From Gerris lacustris (Eukaryota; Arthropoda; Insecta; Hemiptera; Gerridae): DNA of 64,000 nt. The stretch covers positions 42,485,937-42,549,936 of the forward strand of contig OX578286.1 in NCBI GenBank assembly GCA_951217055.1, read 5' to 3'. Below the pieces are notes generated by a model, which saw only the letters and a program-made list of their open reading frames with translations, made no database searches and was not told where the DNA came from. The position numbers and the translations under genes were made by a program. Of this stretch, positions 22,223 through 32,299 are shown piece after piece; position 1 is the stretch's first letter, and every line of letters begins with the position of its first letter.

Positions 22223-22730
22223 CAGTATGTCACCGGATGGAGTTGCCTATACGAGTAAATTCCAAAGTTTCAATTTTCAAAGAAAAGTCACTCTTCATAA
22301 AATCTCCTGCTTGTTCTTAAATGAAGATTAATCGTATTACTTTTAGCTCAAAATGTACCCTGTACCCAGAGAGTACACTTTTCTAAAATTGTACAAGAGG
22401 AAACCGGTCCAAATTTCGACTATTATAGAAAAAAGTATTCTTTAAAATTTCTTTCTTATTATCGAAATTTTTATGCGAAAATTAATTTTGGTATAGAATC
22501 TAAATGAAATTATATACTTTTTTCTAGAATAGTCGAAATTTGGACCCGTTTCCTCTTGTACAATTTTAGAAAATTGTACTCTCTGGGTACAGGGTACATT
22601 TTGAACAAAAAATAATACGATAAATCTTCATGTAAGAACAAGCAGAAGATTTTATGAGGAGTGACTTTTCTTCGAATATTGAAACTTTTTGGAAGTTACA
22701 CGTATAGGCAACTCCATCCGTGGACATACG
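22223..22730. mobile_element. Foldback MITE with ~215-bp arms flanked by TA
   Basis: The left arm starts CAGTATGTCACCGGATGGAG and the right arm ends CTCCATCCGTGGACATACG. Long mirrored tracts include TGTACCCTGTACCCAGAGAG and CTCTCTGGGTACAGGGTACA. About 75 bp of loop remain near 22445-22515. TA lies on both sides (22221-22222, 22731-22732), which fits a Tc1/mariner-type MITE. No ORF. Confidence 0.85.
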
Positions 22731-22732
22731 TA

Positions 22733-23439
22733 CATTCTTGCATTTTATTTAATTTTTTTTTTTTTTTTATTATTTAATTTTTTATTTGAAATTACTGCGG
22801 GGGCATGACATCGATTTAAATATTTCGATGAATTTAAACATTTTTATTTTTATAACGTTTTATATTTGTTTATAAGAAGTTATAGAAGAATCATATAGTT
22901 GTTTATAAGAAAGTACATACGGGGACATGAAATCGATTTTAATATTTCAATGAATTTAAACATATTTATAACGTTTTATATTTGTTTATAAGAAGTGTCT
23001 TAAAATAAAATCTTGAAGTTTCATATTTGGCGTAGTTGTTTCTTGACTCTTGAAAATCAACATGACAAAAATTCTAAGAAAAAGCTATAGCATCTTATAC
23101 TGACTACAACCTTTTTTAGTCAGCATAAGTCCCAACATATTGAAAATATGAAGTGTGCAAATTTTCAAAAAAGATACAGTTGTCACAAATGCTGAGATTG
23201 CACATGTGTACCAAATTTTGTTCAAATCGCCCAGTCTTTACACCATTTATCGTTAGACAAACTAACAAAGTTTTAAAATTCTAAGCCTCTACAATAAAAT
23301 ACGAAAGCTAAAAAAAAGGACTATAATTTTCTTGATAAATGTAAAGGTTTTCGTTTTTGAGGTATTTGTAATGAAAATGTGGTTTTTCCAGGGACCGGTA
23401 CCTACCTCGATGGTACAAACCCTTGGCCCTTTGAAATGA
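22733..23439. other. AT-rich DNA with a family F scrap
   Basis: A 115-bp near-duplicate (GGGGCATGACATCGATTTAA at about 22800; GGGGACATGAAATCGATTTT at about 22921) is present. 23100-23290 is a one-monomer family F remnant with CACATGTGTACCAAATTTTG. Confidence 0.5.
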
Positions 23440-24005
23440 AATAGTATACATTACGCGTCTAGTGCGGAAAGTAGCATTTTGCATGCAAGTGTGGAGATTG
23501 CACCCGAGTGACAGCGAGGGTAGTAAAACCACACGAGCAAAGGAAAATGCAGTTTTCGCACAAGTTGCGTTGTTGGATTTTAATAATAAATGCAGAAAAA
23601 AATATTTAATAAACTTCCTGTATGTGAGTTCTTATTTCTCTTTTGATAAAGATGACATTAATTCATTTGTTGTATTTGTGTCGAATTAATTATTTCGGGA
23701 GGCGTATTATTCTCCTCATTTTCGTCATAATGACATAAATCAATTTTTTTTTTCACTAAAAACTCGATATAAACAGTTACTTTAATTAAACAAACAGCAA
23801 ATTAGTTTTGTGTAATGTAAACAAACTAGCTAATCGTACGTTAAGGTAAAGAATTCTTCTTTTTTACCGCATTAGGGCGGAAAAAAGAGGAACTATGAAA
23901 CGCGCATGCGCAATGAATACAAGTAGGTAAAGAATCACTTTCTACGCATCTAAACAGCGAGATACAATGTTTATATTTCGTATCAATCGTAGATAAACTT
24001 GTTTT
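23440..24005 (-). mobile_element. Family E element, copy 2 (decayed)
   Basis: The reverse strand carries the same 5' block (ATACGAAATATAAACATTGT), a shortened hairpin, the ORF start region with ATG lost and early stops (recognisable NNTPPEIINS), and the same 3' block as the 34-kb copy: GTGTGGTTTTACTACCCTCG, GCATGCAAAATGC, CGCACTAGACGCGTAATG. This defines the 3' end of the family. The + strand ORF 23462-23689 and - strand ORF 23308-23532 are incidental. Confidence 0.75.
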
Positions 24006-25854
24006 TATATTAAAAGAAGCTTTTTTTAAGTAATTTATTTACTTAAAGAAAATTTAAAAAATTATTTATATTATCATTTGAGTGACAGCAAAAGCATAGC
24101 TTAGCTTGAGTGCAACCTTCAGTGTTCTTAAATTCATAATTCTTTGTAATATTTCATCTCCATATGTAACTTATAAATAAATAAAATCTATAATATAATA
24201 TATCTCTAATGAACAATTATATACATACTTAGAATAATACAATAGCAAAGCGAAATGAACTAAAGAGAACTAAATATTAATCAGACAAAACAAAATATGG
24301 ACAATAAAAATAAAACATTCCGCAGGGAAGCATTGGAAGCTAGTAAAACCAACTAAAGTTACTTCCCACCAAAATATAGTTTGATAAAATGGGGAATAGC
24401 TGAATTCCTGTGTTATGCTACGGAATGTGTTACTCTTAATTATTTGGTTTCTTTTGTTTTGTTATTAAATTTAATAGGTTTATAATAATTTACCGCGAAG
24501 AACCATTCAAATTATTTTGCTCAGCGAGAATATCTTAGTATCGCCAATGGTTCCTTTTTCCAAGGATTAACTTCCTACCTCCAAAACATCAAGGCTCAAT
24601 TCTCCATCATTTTACTTTCTTATATAAAGAGAAAGTATTGTGATGGCGCGAAAATTCGATTTTGAGATTTTGATGGATTTACACGTTTGAGGTTCTCTGA
24701 GTCCAAAATAGTGTGTCTGTCGTCTGTGCGACGCGTGAAGCCTAAACTACTGGGCCGATTTTGACGAGATTTGCCATTCATGTTAAGAAAATCACCGAGG
24801 CGAAATCGAGAAATGAATTTTAGTCCAATATTTTGGGGCACTACCCCCCAAAAATTCTGAAAAAAAATCTCTCAAATGGATTCGATTGTTTTGATTAAAA
24901 TTCTAAAATTTAGTCCATTTAAATACAAATCTAACGATATAAGCCGTTTTTTCGGGGAAATCTAGTTTCTGAGAAAATAGCTTCAAACGAGGGTTCGATT
25001 CCCCGCCGAAGAAGTTTTTATGATAAATTTTGATAAAATGTTCAATAATAATTAAATGTACCTACGAAAACTCGATCGAAACTAATAAATGGAAAATACT
25101 GGGCTAAGTAATTATAAACTCGTATGTATGAGAAATGTTTGTCTAAGTTATCTCGGACCGATTTTTTCCCTTTGCCCTTATTTGTCCCTTGGCGAATTCT
25201 TTCTTCCCAGACTATATTATATTGAAGAAAACATCAAATACGATTAGTTTATTTCGGCGTTTCAAAAAACTAGTGACAATTATATAAACTTAATTCATAA
25301 TACACATATTGTCAACATTTTGAAATAAAATGGCCGATTAAAAAAAACTTTTTTCCAAAGTAGTCTCCTTCATAAAAACGAAGTTAACTTCTAAAGTTTA
25401 AGGTTTCTAGTGCAGTTAGTTTCGAAGATATCCTTATGAAGAATTTTGAAAATAAATGGCCACCATCTTTAATAAAGATTGTGGATCGTGAAAAGTATTC
25501 TTGAGAGCAGCTAGAGGCTAATAGAAACCTATATATAGATAGGTAGATAGGATAAATATCGTGAAGGGTCGACCAGTGATATTAAAATTATGTATATATA
25601 TATATATATATTTAGTTCTCCACGGCTTAAGCCGATTTATCAGGAGGTACATTATTGAAATGTATAAGTTCAAATTTAAGTATGGTTTGGTAATCTATCA
25701 CTCTATCTAACTACCTATCTATCTATCTATGTATCTATATTTACATCTATCTACTTGCAGAAAGATAAATGCCCCCAAGAAAAGAAGCTGCAGCATAGGA
25801 ATTATAACAATAAATGTACGCAATATGAGACTAAATAGTGTAAATTCAATTTTT
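24006..25854. other. Unassigned, AT-rich, with family scraps and microsatellites
   Basis: 24620-24841 has a repeat-like tract with GTGTGTCTGTCGTCTGTGCG. GAGGGTTCGATTCCCCGCC near 24989 resembles a tRNA T-arm but lacks the rest of a tRNA. (TA)n lies at 25588-25612 and TCTATCTA runs near 25700-25740. No gene was seen. Confidence 0.4.
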
Positions 25855-26060
25855 AAGGTTTTGGTAGTTTTCATACTACGGAAAGTTTAAATTTTAATTT
25901 AAATCAAATTATAATTATTATTTACTACGGGAAACAGACAGAGAAAAATACACTCCAGCGCCGGTATTTGAACCACGGGTCTCCTGTATTATACAGTAAA
26001 TAAAAATTATAATTTGCTTTAAATCTAAATAGTTTAGTTTAATGACTAATTATTCCTAAT
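25855..26060. mobile_element. Family H inverted-repeat element, short copy
   Basis: Left part TTTTTAAGGTTTTGGTAGTT then TTCATACTACGGAAAG and TTTAAATCAAATTATAATTA; right part AAATTATAATTTGCTTTAAA. Between them is a tRNA-like 3' half in reverse (GCCGGTATTTGAACCACGGG). It lies about 100 bp before kni exon 1. Related copies are at 29281-29630 and 35940-36055. Confidence 0.6.
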
Positions 26061-26129
26061 TAATATTAATATAGTTTAGTTCGAATTACTATGACTATCG
26101 TTTACTAATTATCATTTTAATTATAATTT

Positions 26130-26160
26130 TTTTTTTTTTTTTTTTTTTGTAATTTTTCAG
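26130..26160 (+). promoter_or_regulatory. 3' splice acceptor of an inferred 5'-UTR intron
   Basis: An uninterrupted T tract followed by GTAATTTTTCAG ends exactly one base before the kni ATG. This is a strong acceptor signal and implies that a non-coding first exon lies upstream. That exon could not be located. The alternative is that the AG is coincidental and the 5' UTR runs straight through. Confidence 0.65.
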
Positions 26161-26238
26161 ATGAACCAGCAGTGTCGGGTTTGCGGGGAGCCAGCTGCGG
26201 GTTTCCATTTTGGAGCGTTTACTTGCGAAGGCTGCAAG
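26161..26238 (+). CDS. kni: knirps-family nuclear receptor, coding exon 1 (first zinc finger)
   Basis: Exon 1 encodes residues 1-26, beginning [20 protein letters not shown] and ending in the P-box CEGCK. Cys5, Cys8, Cys22 and Cys25 are the four zinc ligands of nuclear-receptor finger I; the P-box residues read the DNA half-site. The Met start matches the short N-terminus known in knirps, knirps-related and eagle, which have no A/B domain. The ATG directly follows a polypyrimidine tract and AG, so the ATG appears to be the first bases of a second or later exon. The exon ends AAG|GTAATT, a good phase-0 donor, and joins exon 2 at 36903 in the same frame. Known family role: nuclear DNA-binding repressors in embryonic patterning, tracheal and wing-vein development. 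Second-finger residues look closer to knirps/knirps-related than to eagle, judged from memory, so the exact orthologue is not settled. Confidence 0.95.
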
Positions 26239-26484
26239 GTAATTACAAAATAAATATAATTTAACTAACCAAACTCTCGTCATATTCTCTCAGTTAGTGA
26301 GTTTAAAAAAAAGAGATCAAAGTCGAGGCCCTCAAACATAAGCTGACCAACTGAGTGCTGGTGAACCTCCAGTCACAGATACTACCCCTAACTGACTCAC
26401 ATAGGTCCCCCTAACATACCTACGAACTTATGAACCTAGGCAATAACAAAGACTATAAAACGTTCACGTCTTGACACTTCATTA

Positions 26485-26830
26485 AATTGTTACTCCCCTT
26501 ATAAAAACCAGAAGAGAGTAACAATCTAAAGACGGTGCACGGAATGTTCTTCTTTAGACTGCTACACCTCATATGGAAAAAGGAGTACAATCTAAAGAAG
26601 ATGTATGGAATGTTTGTTTCTGTAGGCTGTTACTCCCTTATAAAAAACAGAAGGGAGTAATAATCTAAAGAAGGGGTACGGAATGTTTTTTTTCTTTAGA
26701 CTGTTACTCCCCTTATAAAAACAGAAGTGTGATATTCCTTTGTCCCAAAGTACATTAGACTAAAAATCAAAATTATAGCCATTTATATTGTAAAAGACAT
26801 AGGGGAGTAACAATTTAAAGAAGTACCCAC
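26485..26830. mobile_element. Family D MITE cluster in the kni intron
   Basis: Four or five successive ends of the TTCTTTAGACTGTTACTCCC type and their reverse complements, ending GGGGAGTAACAATTTAAAGA at about 26812. This looks like several partial foldback units followed by one near full-length copy (about 26690-26828). Confidence 0.75.
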
Positions 26831-26879
26831 GTCTTTACGTCAAACCAAAAAAACTCCCCCTAATCAGTTAATTAAAAAT

Positions 26880-27299
26880 AGACTGCCAATTAGTGTGGCA
26901 CATAGCTTCCTCGCATCCTATCATATACTATAACAATTATTGTTATATTACTTTATTGTAATATTGTTTATTTTGAAAAAAAACTATTAATAGTTTTAGC
27001 GATCTTTAACACTTCATAGCGGTGTCGCTGTTGGTTTTACTAAAAAATTGTATTTGAAAAAAATGTTTGTCTCATTGAATAGATGAAGTTAGATTTTTTC
27101 CCCGACATAAAATTCCAATTTTAAATTTAAAGTTCACGTTTACGCGAGCATTGCTCGTGAATGCTTGGACGGATAACGTTGTCCAACGAACTCGTCCTGA
27201 GCATTGCTAAAATGAACATGTCTACCAAATTTCATCAAAATCGGTCGACATTTACTCAAGTTTTCGTCGCACGTTTCATAATTCGCGGACACACAGACC

Positions 27300-27331
<32 letters not shown>

Positions 27332-27780
27332 CGAGACCAAAAATGTTCCCTGATGTCTGAAACAGATTTCTGTCTTGGAATTTTTGAAATCGGAGGCATA
27401 AAAGTTTTTCGTTCTCAAAAGTGAACAATGTTTCCGTTACCTTCGGTAAGCTCGGAAGCAAAATAATATACATAAACAAAAATACAAAATCTGGTATACC
27501 ACGCAATTTACCCAGAATAAATCCAAACACTTACAATCCAGAACAAGAAATCTTAGTTGTTACAAATCCAAATTTCATTAAAATTGAAAAAAAAAATTGT
27601 TTTTAAAATATAGTAGTTCTCAAAGCGGTTGTCCGGCAGACCGACATACATAAACGAGACCAAAATATATGTTCCCTGATGTCTGAATCAGATTTCCGTC
27701 AAGCAATCTTTAATAATTGTAGACTAAAAAAAAAAAAAAAAAAATCGTTTTAAAAGATCACAATGTTTCCAAGAAAAAAT
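26880..27780 (+). mobile_element. Family A left end and interior fragments, mixed with family C sequence
   Basis: Left end GACTGCCAATTAGTGTGGCA at 26881. The segment 26995-27240 is inverted relative to 30222-30375 and includes CACGTTTACGCGAGCATTGC. Family A interior at 27240-27480 (a long ACAGACAGACAGACAG run, GGTAAGCTCGGAAGC) is followed by a second scrap at 27610-27760. ORFs on both strands (27140-27530) derive from the repeat. Confidence 0.6.
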
Positions 27781-27833
27781 AAACCAAATAATGACCAAAA
27801 GATAATAAACCAGACCAGCATACTACACAAGTA

Positions 27834-28115
27834 GTAGTCTAGTACTTTCTACTAGGACGGGTAGGACGAACCACTTGTTCGAACCTTGCAATTAGGCCAT
27901 CACTTAGGTCCTTTTTACACCCCGCGGTAGAGAGTTACAGCCACTTCACACATAATACCTCTGTACATAGTACCGCCGAAGCGAGTATGATGTGGTCAAT
28001 AGTGAGCCATATAAATCAGAGCGTCACGGCGAGGAATCGAACCCCGTCTCATTCCACTCATGATTCAGTGATGGCCGAGCCGATGTGGTTTAACCCACAC
28101 GGCCACGCTGGCTCT
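27834..28115 (-). mobile_element. tRNA-derived SINE with 18-bp target duplication
   Basis: The 282-bp insert is flanked by identical CAGCATACTACACAAGTA at 27816-27833 and 28116-28133. Read on the - strand it starts GAGAGCCAGCGTGGCCGTGT, a box A-like start, and has an exact box B, GGTTCGATTCC, about 65 bp further on. The remaining ~180 bp is a body without a poly-A tail, ending in the small hairpin CTAGTAGAAAGTACTAG. The box A/B pair (RNA polymerase III) plus long duplication identifies a SINE. Confidence 0.88.
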
Positions 28116-28133
28116 CAGCATACTACACAAGTA

Positions 28134-28989
28134 TTTTGAGTTAATGATCCAGGAAATGTGCAGAATAAACATTCTCTTTTGTTACAATTTAAAATAAACA
28201 TAAACATCATATTTCAATCCTTCCATGGGTATGATAGCAAAAAGTATGCATTTTAGGCTTTATACTGCTAAAATACATAGAATTTATAGGCTTTATACAT
28301 AGAAAAATGGTAATTTTAAGGTGACTTAAAAAATTAAAACCTTTAATTTCTTTCTTTTAGCTTTTGTCTTCAATTATATTATTACTTGTTAACGTTATGT
28401 ATAAATACTTTTTAATACAACATATAGACATTTCTTCTTCTTTTACGCGACTATTATTATTCTTAAGTGTAAATTATAATCGTTTTGAAACATGCCGAAG
28501 TTCCAAAAGTACATGCCGACTTTTAAAAAAAGGATTATCTCAAGTACGGTGCTCCAATAATTGAAAAGGAAGATCTTTAAAAAAATAAAGAACTTAACAA
28601 TTCTAAAGGACCTTATTTCAAACTATTTCAAGGGTCATCCACAAGGAACACTTGTTGAGCTTATTCTTTTGATTCTCTTTTAAAACTCTTTTCGAATGCT
28701 CAAGATGAGATGTTTTTTAAGATCTAGATTTAAGATTCGTGTTATTTGACTTTTCAAGATTGACGTTGATGATCCGACACTGGTTGAATTTGATTTTTGT
28801 GAATTCGCTTCTTTTTTAAAAATGATCGATTAAGACATCAACTGTCTTCTTTTTATTCGGTTCTTGGTTCAAACACTTGAACTTCTTTGTATAAAACGAC
28901 TCTTAAGATAGAAATTAAATCCCTTCAACAAGTCGTATCTTAGAATTACGATTTAATAAGAGCAGAGCACTTTCCTTTGTTTGATTTTT
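28134..28989. other. Intronic DNA, nothing recognised
   Basis: AT-rich. About 28580-28960 has a composition unlike the rest (many CTTC, TTCAAG and GATTAAG words) but contains stops in every frame. No domain was recognised. Confidence 0.4.
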
Positions 28990-29160
28990 AAGTGTTATTA
29001 ATTCATTTTTTCCCCTTCCGAACTTACCGAAACTAACGGAAGCATTATGGTTGTTCAGAAGAAAGAAATATTTGTACGTCTCCGAATTAAAAATGTCTCG
29101 ACAGTAATCCGTTTCAAACACAGGTAGCAAATATCAAACATTCGAATATTCGGAGATATT
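28990..29160 (-). mobile_element. Family A fragment
   Basis: CTTACCGAAACTAACGGAAG and CAGTAATCCGTTTCAAACAC match the - orientation interior. The 71-codon ORF here is incidental. Confidence 0.6.
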
Positions 29161-29280
29161 GATGGAATTACACGTTTCAAGTCAAAATCTCGTCTGTGCA
29201 GACGTCATGGAGCCAAATCTACTGTTCCAATTTCTATATGAAATTTGAGAAATTTATAATTTATGAAAAATTAGTAATAA

Positions 29281-29630
29281 TTTTTTTTTATTTTAAATCA
29301 AATTAAAATTATCAATAACTACGCGAGACATACAGAGAAAAATAGACCCCCGTACCGGGACTTGAACCACGGATCCTCCTATTAATCCGTTACAGGTGCT
29401 CTTACCAACTAGCTATACGGGAGAATGATTTTTCTCTGTCGTTACCGATACAAATTACCCGAATCCAAGCTTTCAATCTTTTCTACAAATCTAGTAAGCC
29501 AAATATTCACGGCAATAGAACTAGACCGAGAATTAACACTTATAATTAGTTATTAATAATTATAATTTGATTTAAAGTAAAATTTAATCTTTCCGTAGTA
29601 TGAATACTACCAAAAACTTAAAAATTTGAA
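29281..29630 (-). mobile_element. Family H element with internal tRNA-like sequence
   Basis: Ends are inverted: TTTTAAATCAAATTAAAATT near 29292 against ATTATAATTTGATTTAAAGT near 29568. A terminal hairpin TAGTAT-GA-ATACTA follows near 29600. On the - strand at about 29345-29425 a tRNA-like sequence reads CCCGTATAGCTAGTTGGTAA with GGTTCAAGTCC box B and a GTACGGGGG 3' side. Anticodon and T stems mispair, so it is not a working tRNA. Confidence 0.65.
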
Positions 29631-29639
29631 TCAATAATT

Positions 29640-30240
29640 TTTTGTAAAAGCATAACACCATTTGAATACGTTATAGGAACGCGAGAAAGCTATGTGCCAC
29701 TCTAATTGGAAGACTATTTTTAAATCAGTGTTAGGTGTTTTTACACGAATAAAAGTATAAATTTAGCAACATTTAATGAAAAATAAATATATATTTAATA
29801 TAATGAAATTAATCTGAGGATATCTGTTGGCTAATTTTGACAAACTATCCTAATTTTACTAATCTTAATTTTCTAATCTGATTTTAGGATAGTTAGGAAA
29901 ATAACTATCCTAAAATCAGATCAATACTTTGGAAGCTAAATTGGTGTAAATAAATGTATGTTTGTGCGCATATGGAAGAGAAGCAAATGGGTGCAGAAGA
30001 TTGAAACTTATATGGGACCAAAAATGGTCTAATTATCCAAATAATTACCTACCACCGAAATTTAATTAAAATCGGAAGAGTTCCGATTTTAAGATAAATT
30101 GGTACGCAAAAATTAAGCGACAGACAGACACGGGACCAAAAATATTCTTTGATGACTGAAACGGATTTCTGTCTTGGAATATTTGAAATCGGACATCAAA
30201 TGTTTTCATTCACAAGATGATTCGTTGGACAACGTCATTC
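29640..30240 (+). mobile_element. Family A copies, end plus interior
   Basis: AGCTATGTGCCACTCTAATT then GGAAGACTA at about 29691 is a right end. The following 29760-30200 carries the interior (GCAAATGGGTGCAGAAGATT, an ACAGACAGACACGGGACC run). Non-coding. Confidence 0.65.
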
Positions 30241-30414
30241 GCGTAAACGTAAGCTTCAAATGTAAAATTGGAATTTTAGGAAGGAAAAAATGTTAACTTC
30301 ATCTATTCAATGAGACAAACAACTTAGTTTTTTTTTTTTTTAGTGAAACCAACACCGACACCGATATGAATAATTGTTAAAAATCGCAAAACAATTAAAG
30401 CGGACCGGAAAGTT

Positions 30415-30745
30415 TAATAATTACAAGATAAAAAGAACTTTTTAAAATTTGAAACCCGTCAAAATGAAGATCGTAAATATGGATATGTCAAAACAAATAA
30501 AATAACTTAGGGATTTTTTCGGAACTAACTTTCCATACTGCAAAATTTTCTGAAAACGAATTAAATTCTGCTGAAATATGGCTAAAAGTAGTAAAATAAT
30601 GCATTGCCATCGTGTTCTGAGCTATTCTAAAAGTTTCAAATGTCTAGCTATTCGGGAAGTTAGTTAGAAATCGTTTACAAGATTTGTACTGGACAAACAA
30701 ACAAACAAACAACAAACAAGAAAGCAAGCTAATAAAAACGTAGTA
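30415..30745 (+). mobile_element. Family G repeat, copy 2 (internally deleted)
   Basis: Begins TAATTACAAGATAAAAAGAA, jumps to GAAACCCGTCAAAATGAAGA (about 200 bp lost relative to copy 1) and ends with the ACAAACAAAC run and GCAAGCTAATAAAAACGTAG. Opposite orientation to copy 3 in the same intron. Confidence 0.8.
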
Positions 30746-30779
30746 AAATAGAGAAAACAACGTTTTTACCGATATCTTA

Positions 30780-31195
30780 CGGTCTAACGATTTTGATAAA
30801 ACTTCATACGCGTGTTCTAAAGTACAATTGAAACAGGCATGTCAAATTTCAACCTGATACAAGCAGGGATTTTGTGTCGTGAAATGATATATTTTATAAT
30901 ATTTTAAATGGAGAAGATATGAGGTTTAAGGAATAGTCCTGTTTCCTCACTAGTTATACTACAACCATCCTTTTTAACTATCAACTCATCACGATCAACT
31001 TTTTTCTCAATATTCAATACATATTTATTGCAAGACGCTCGCTTCAATGAGAAAAGAAAATAAATTCTTTTAATTTTGCTTTAACTCCGCTAAGTATAAA
31101 TAGTTAGTTACTTTTAATTTTGTCTCTTTTCTAACTTATAAATAGTTAGCTTCATATACCTAGCAATGTGGTTTTATAATTTATATTTAATGAAG
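30780..31195 (+). mobile_element. Family C repeat, copy 3, split by two later insertions
   Basis: Matches copy 2 from AATTTCAACCTGATACAAGC to TTTATATTTAATGAAG and resumes at 32279 with GAACTTCGTTCC. The gap is filled by a hAT MITE and a second element. Confidence 0.7.
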
Positions 31196-31203
31196 AGCGT
31201 AAG

Positions 31204-32128
31204 GGTGATTCCAATTTAAAGTGCTATTTTGGCATCTAAAATTGGTCTTAGACTGAAAATGTTGACTATTTAAAAAAAATCAGGAAAAATTATGGAATGT
31301 TCTCAGACTAATTTCAGATATATTGCAGCATGCGGGTCAGATGGGAAATAATTTTTTAAATTTTTAGGCAGGAATTGAGTTTATTTGAAACATGGTAATT
31401 GGCACGTGAATTACACATTTTCGTGCACGGTTGTTACATTTCACACTTTAATTTTGGTCAGTAGTTCAAAATAAAACCCCAATTTTAATACACCATTAAA
31501 TAGCACTCTTAAAAGCCTAAACAATGAACTCCTACTTAACCTAAAAAGGTTTTGAAAATAGACTTTAATAACATGCACGGTAATTACGTTTAAAAGGGTA
31601 CGTAACTGGAAGAACAATCGGAATTAGCGCTAGCTCCCAACTGAAGGGTTCAGCTCATCCCCTATCAACTGTTGATAGTAAACCAGTGTTGCGGCATTGC
31701 AAAAATCTCTCGCTACTTAAAATCTCCCTGCCACAACCAGAGTAGGGTCACACTTATATAATGCCATGGTAATTACATTTTTTTAAAGGACAAACTTTAA
31801 CTTGAAGTTCCGTTTAGTAATAATTTATTATTTTTAATAACTGACACATATTTTAATCCTGGTAGGACCCTACTTCAAAATTATCCAATAAGTGTTTGAA
31901 TAAAATTATTAATGTATGAGCTAGAGTGAAGTGAATAACAACAACTGACTTAAGGACAGCCAGGGTTGTTACAAAATCGCCTTTTTTAATTTTTTGTAGA
32001 TATTAAAATTAAGCGGCGCATTTTTTTTTGTTTAGAGTTACCATAAAAAAAAAATCCTGTCAACTATGTGAAAAACGCTCAAGTTATTCATCTAGGACAT
32101 GAAAATTGCACTTTTAATTGGAATCACC
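31204..32128. mobile_element. Inverted-repeat element starting GGTGATTCCAATT (925 bp)
   Basis: Left end GGTGATTCCAATTTAAAGTG; right end CACTTTTAATTGGAATCACC in reverse form. CGTAAG flanks both sides (31198-31203, 32129-32134); reading one base further in gives GGGTGATTCC ends with a 4-bp GTAA duplication. The left duplication is shared with the hAT MITE, so this element landed in that MITE's flank. No ORF over 60 codons; the superfamily is not assigned. Confidence 0.8.
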
Positions 32129-32134
32129 CGTAAG

Positions 32135-32270
32135 CAGGGTCGGACTGGCTATAAGGGAGTTGTGGTGTTTTCCCGACGACGGGCCGGTCTGGTTAAGGCC
32201 CAACTCAAGACTTGTGGGCCGGTCTGATAGAGAAACCCCCGGGCCGAAATTTCCTCCCAGTCCGACCCTG
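32135..32270. mobile_element. hAT-type MITE, 136 bp, 8-bp duplication split by a later insertion
   Basis: Starts CAGGGTCGGACTGG and ends CCAGTCCGACCCTG. Its duplication AGCGTAAG is at 31196-31203 and 32271-32278, separated on the left by the 925-bp element. The GC-rich interior gives a 70-codon ORF (32118-32330) that is not a gene. Confidence 0.88.
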
Positions 32271-32299
32271 AGCGTAAGGAACTTCGTTCCTAATGGTAT

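Noticed and set aside
24985..25015. Box B-like GGTTCGATTCC
   Set aside because: Isolated match without a box A at the right distance or flanking duplication.
29345..29425. Possible functional tRNA gene on -
   Set aside because: A and B boxes are present but the T-stem and anticodon stem mispair, the anticodon loop is the wrong size, and the same sequence recurs in other copies of the repeat.
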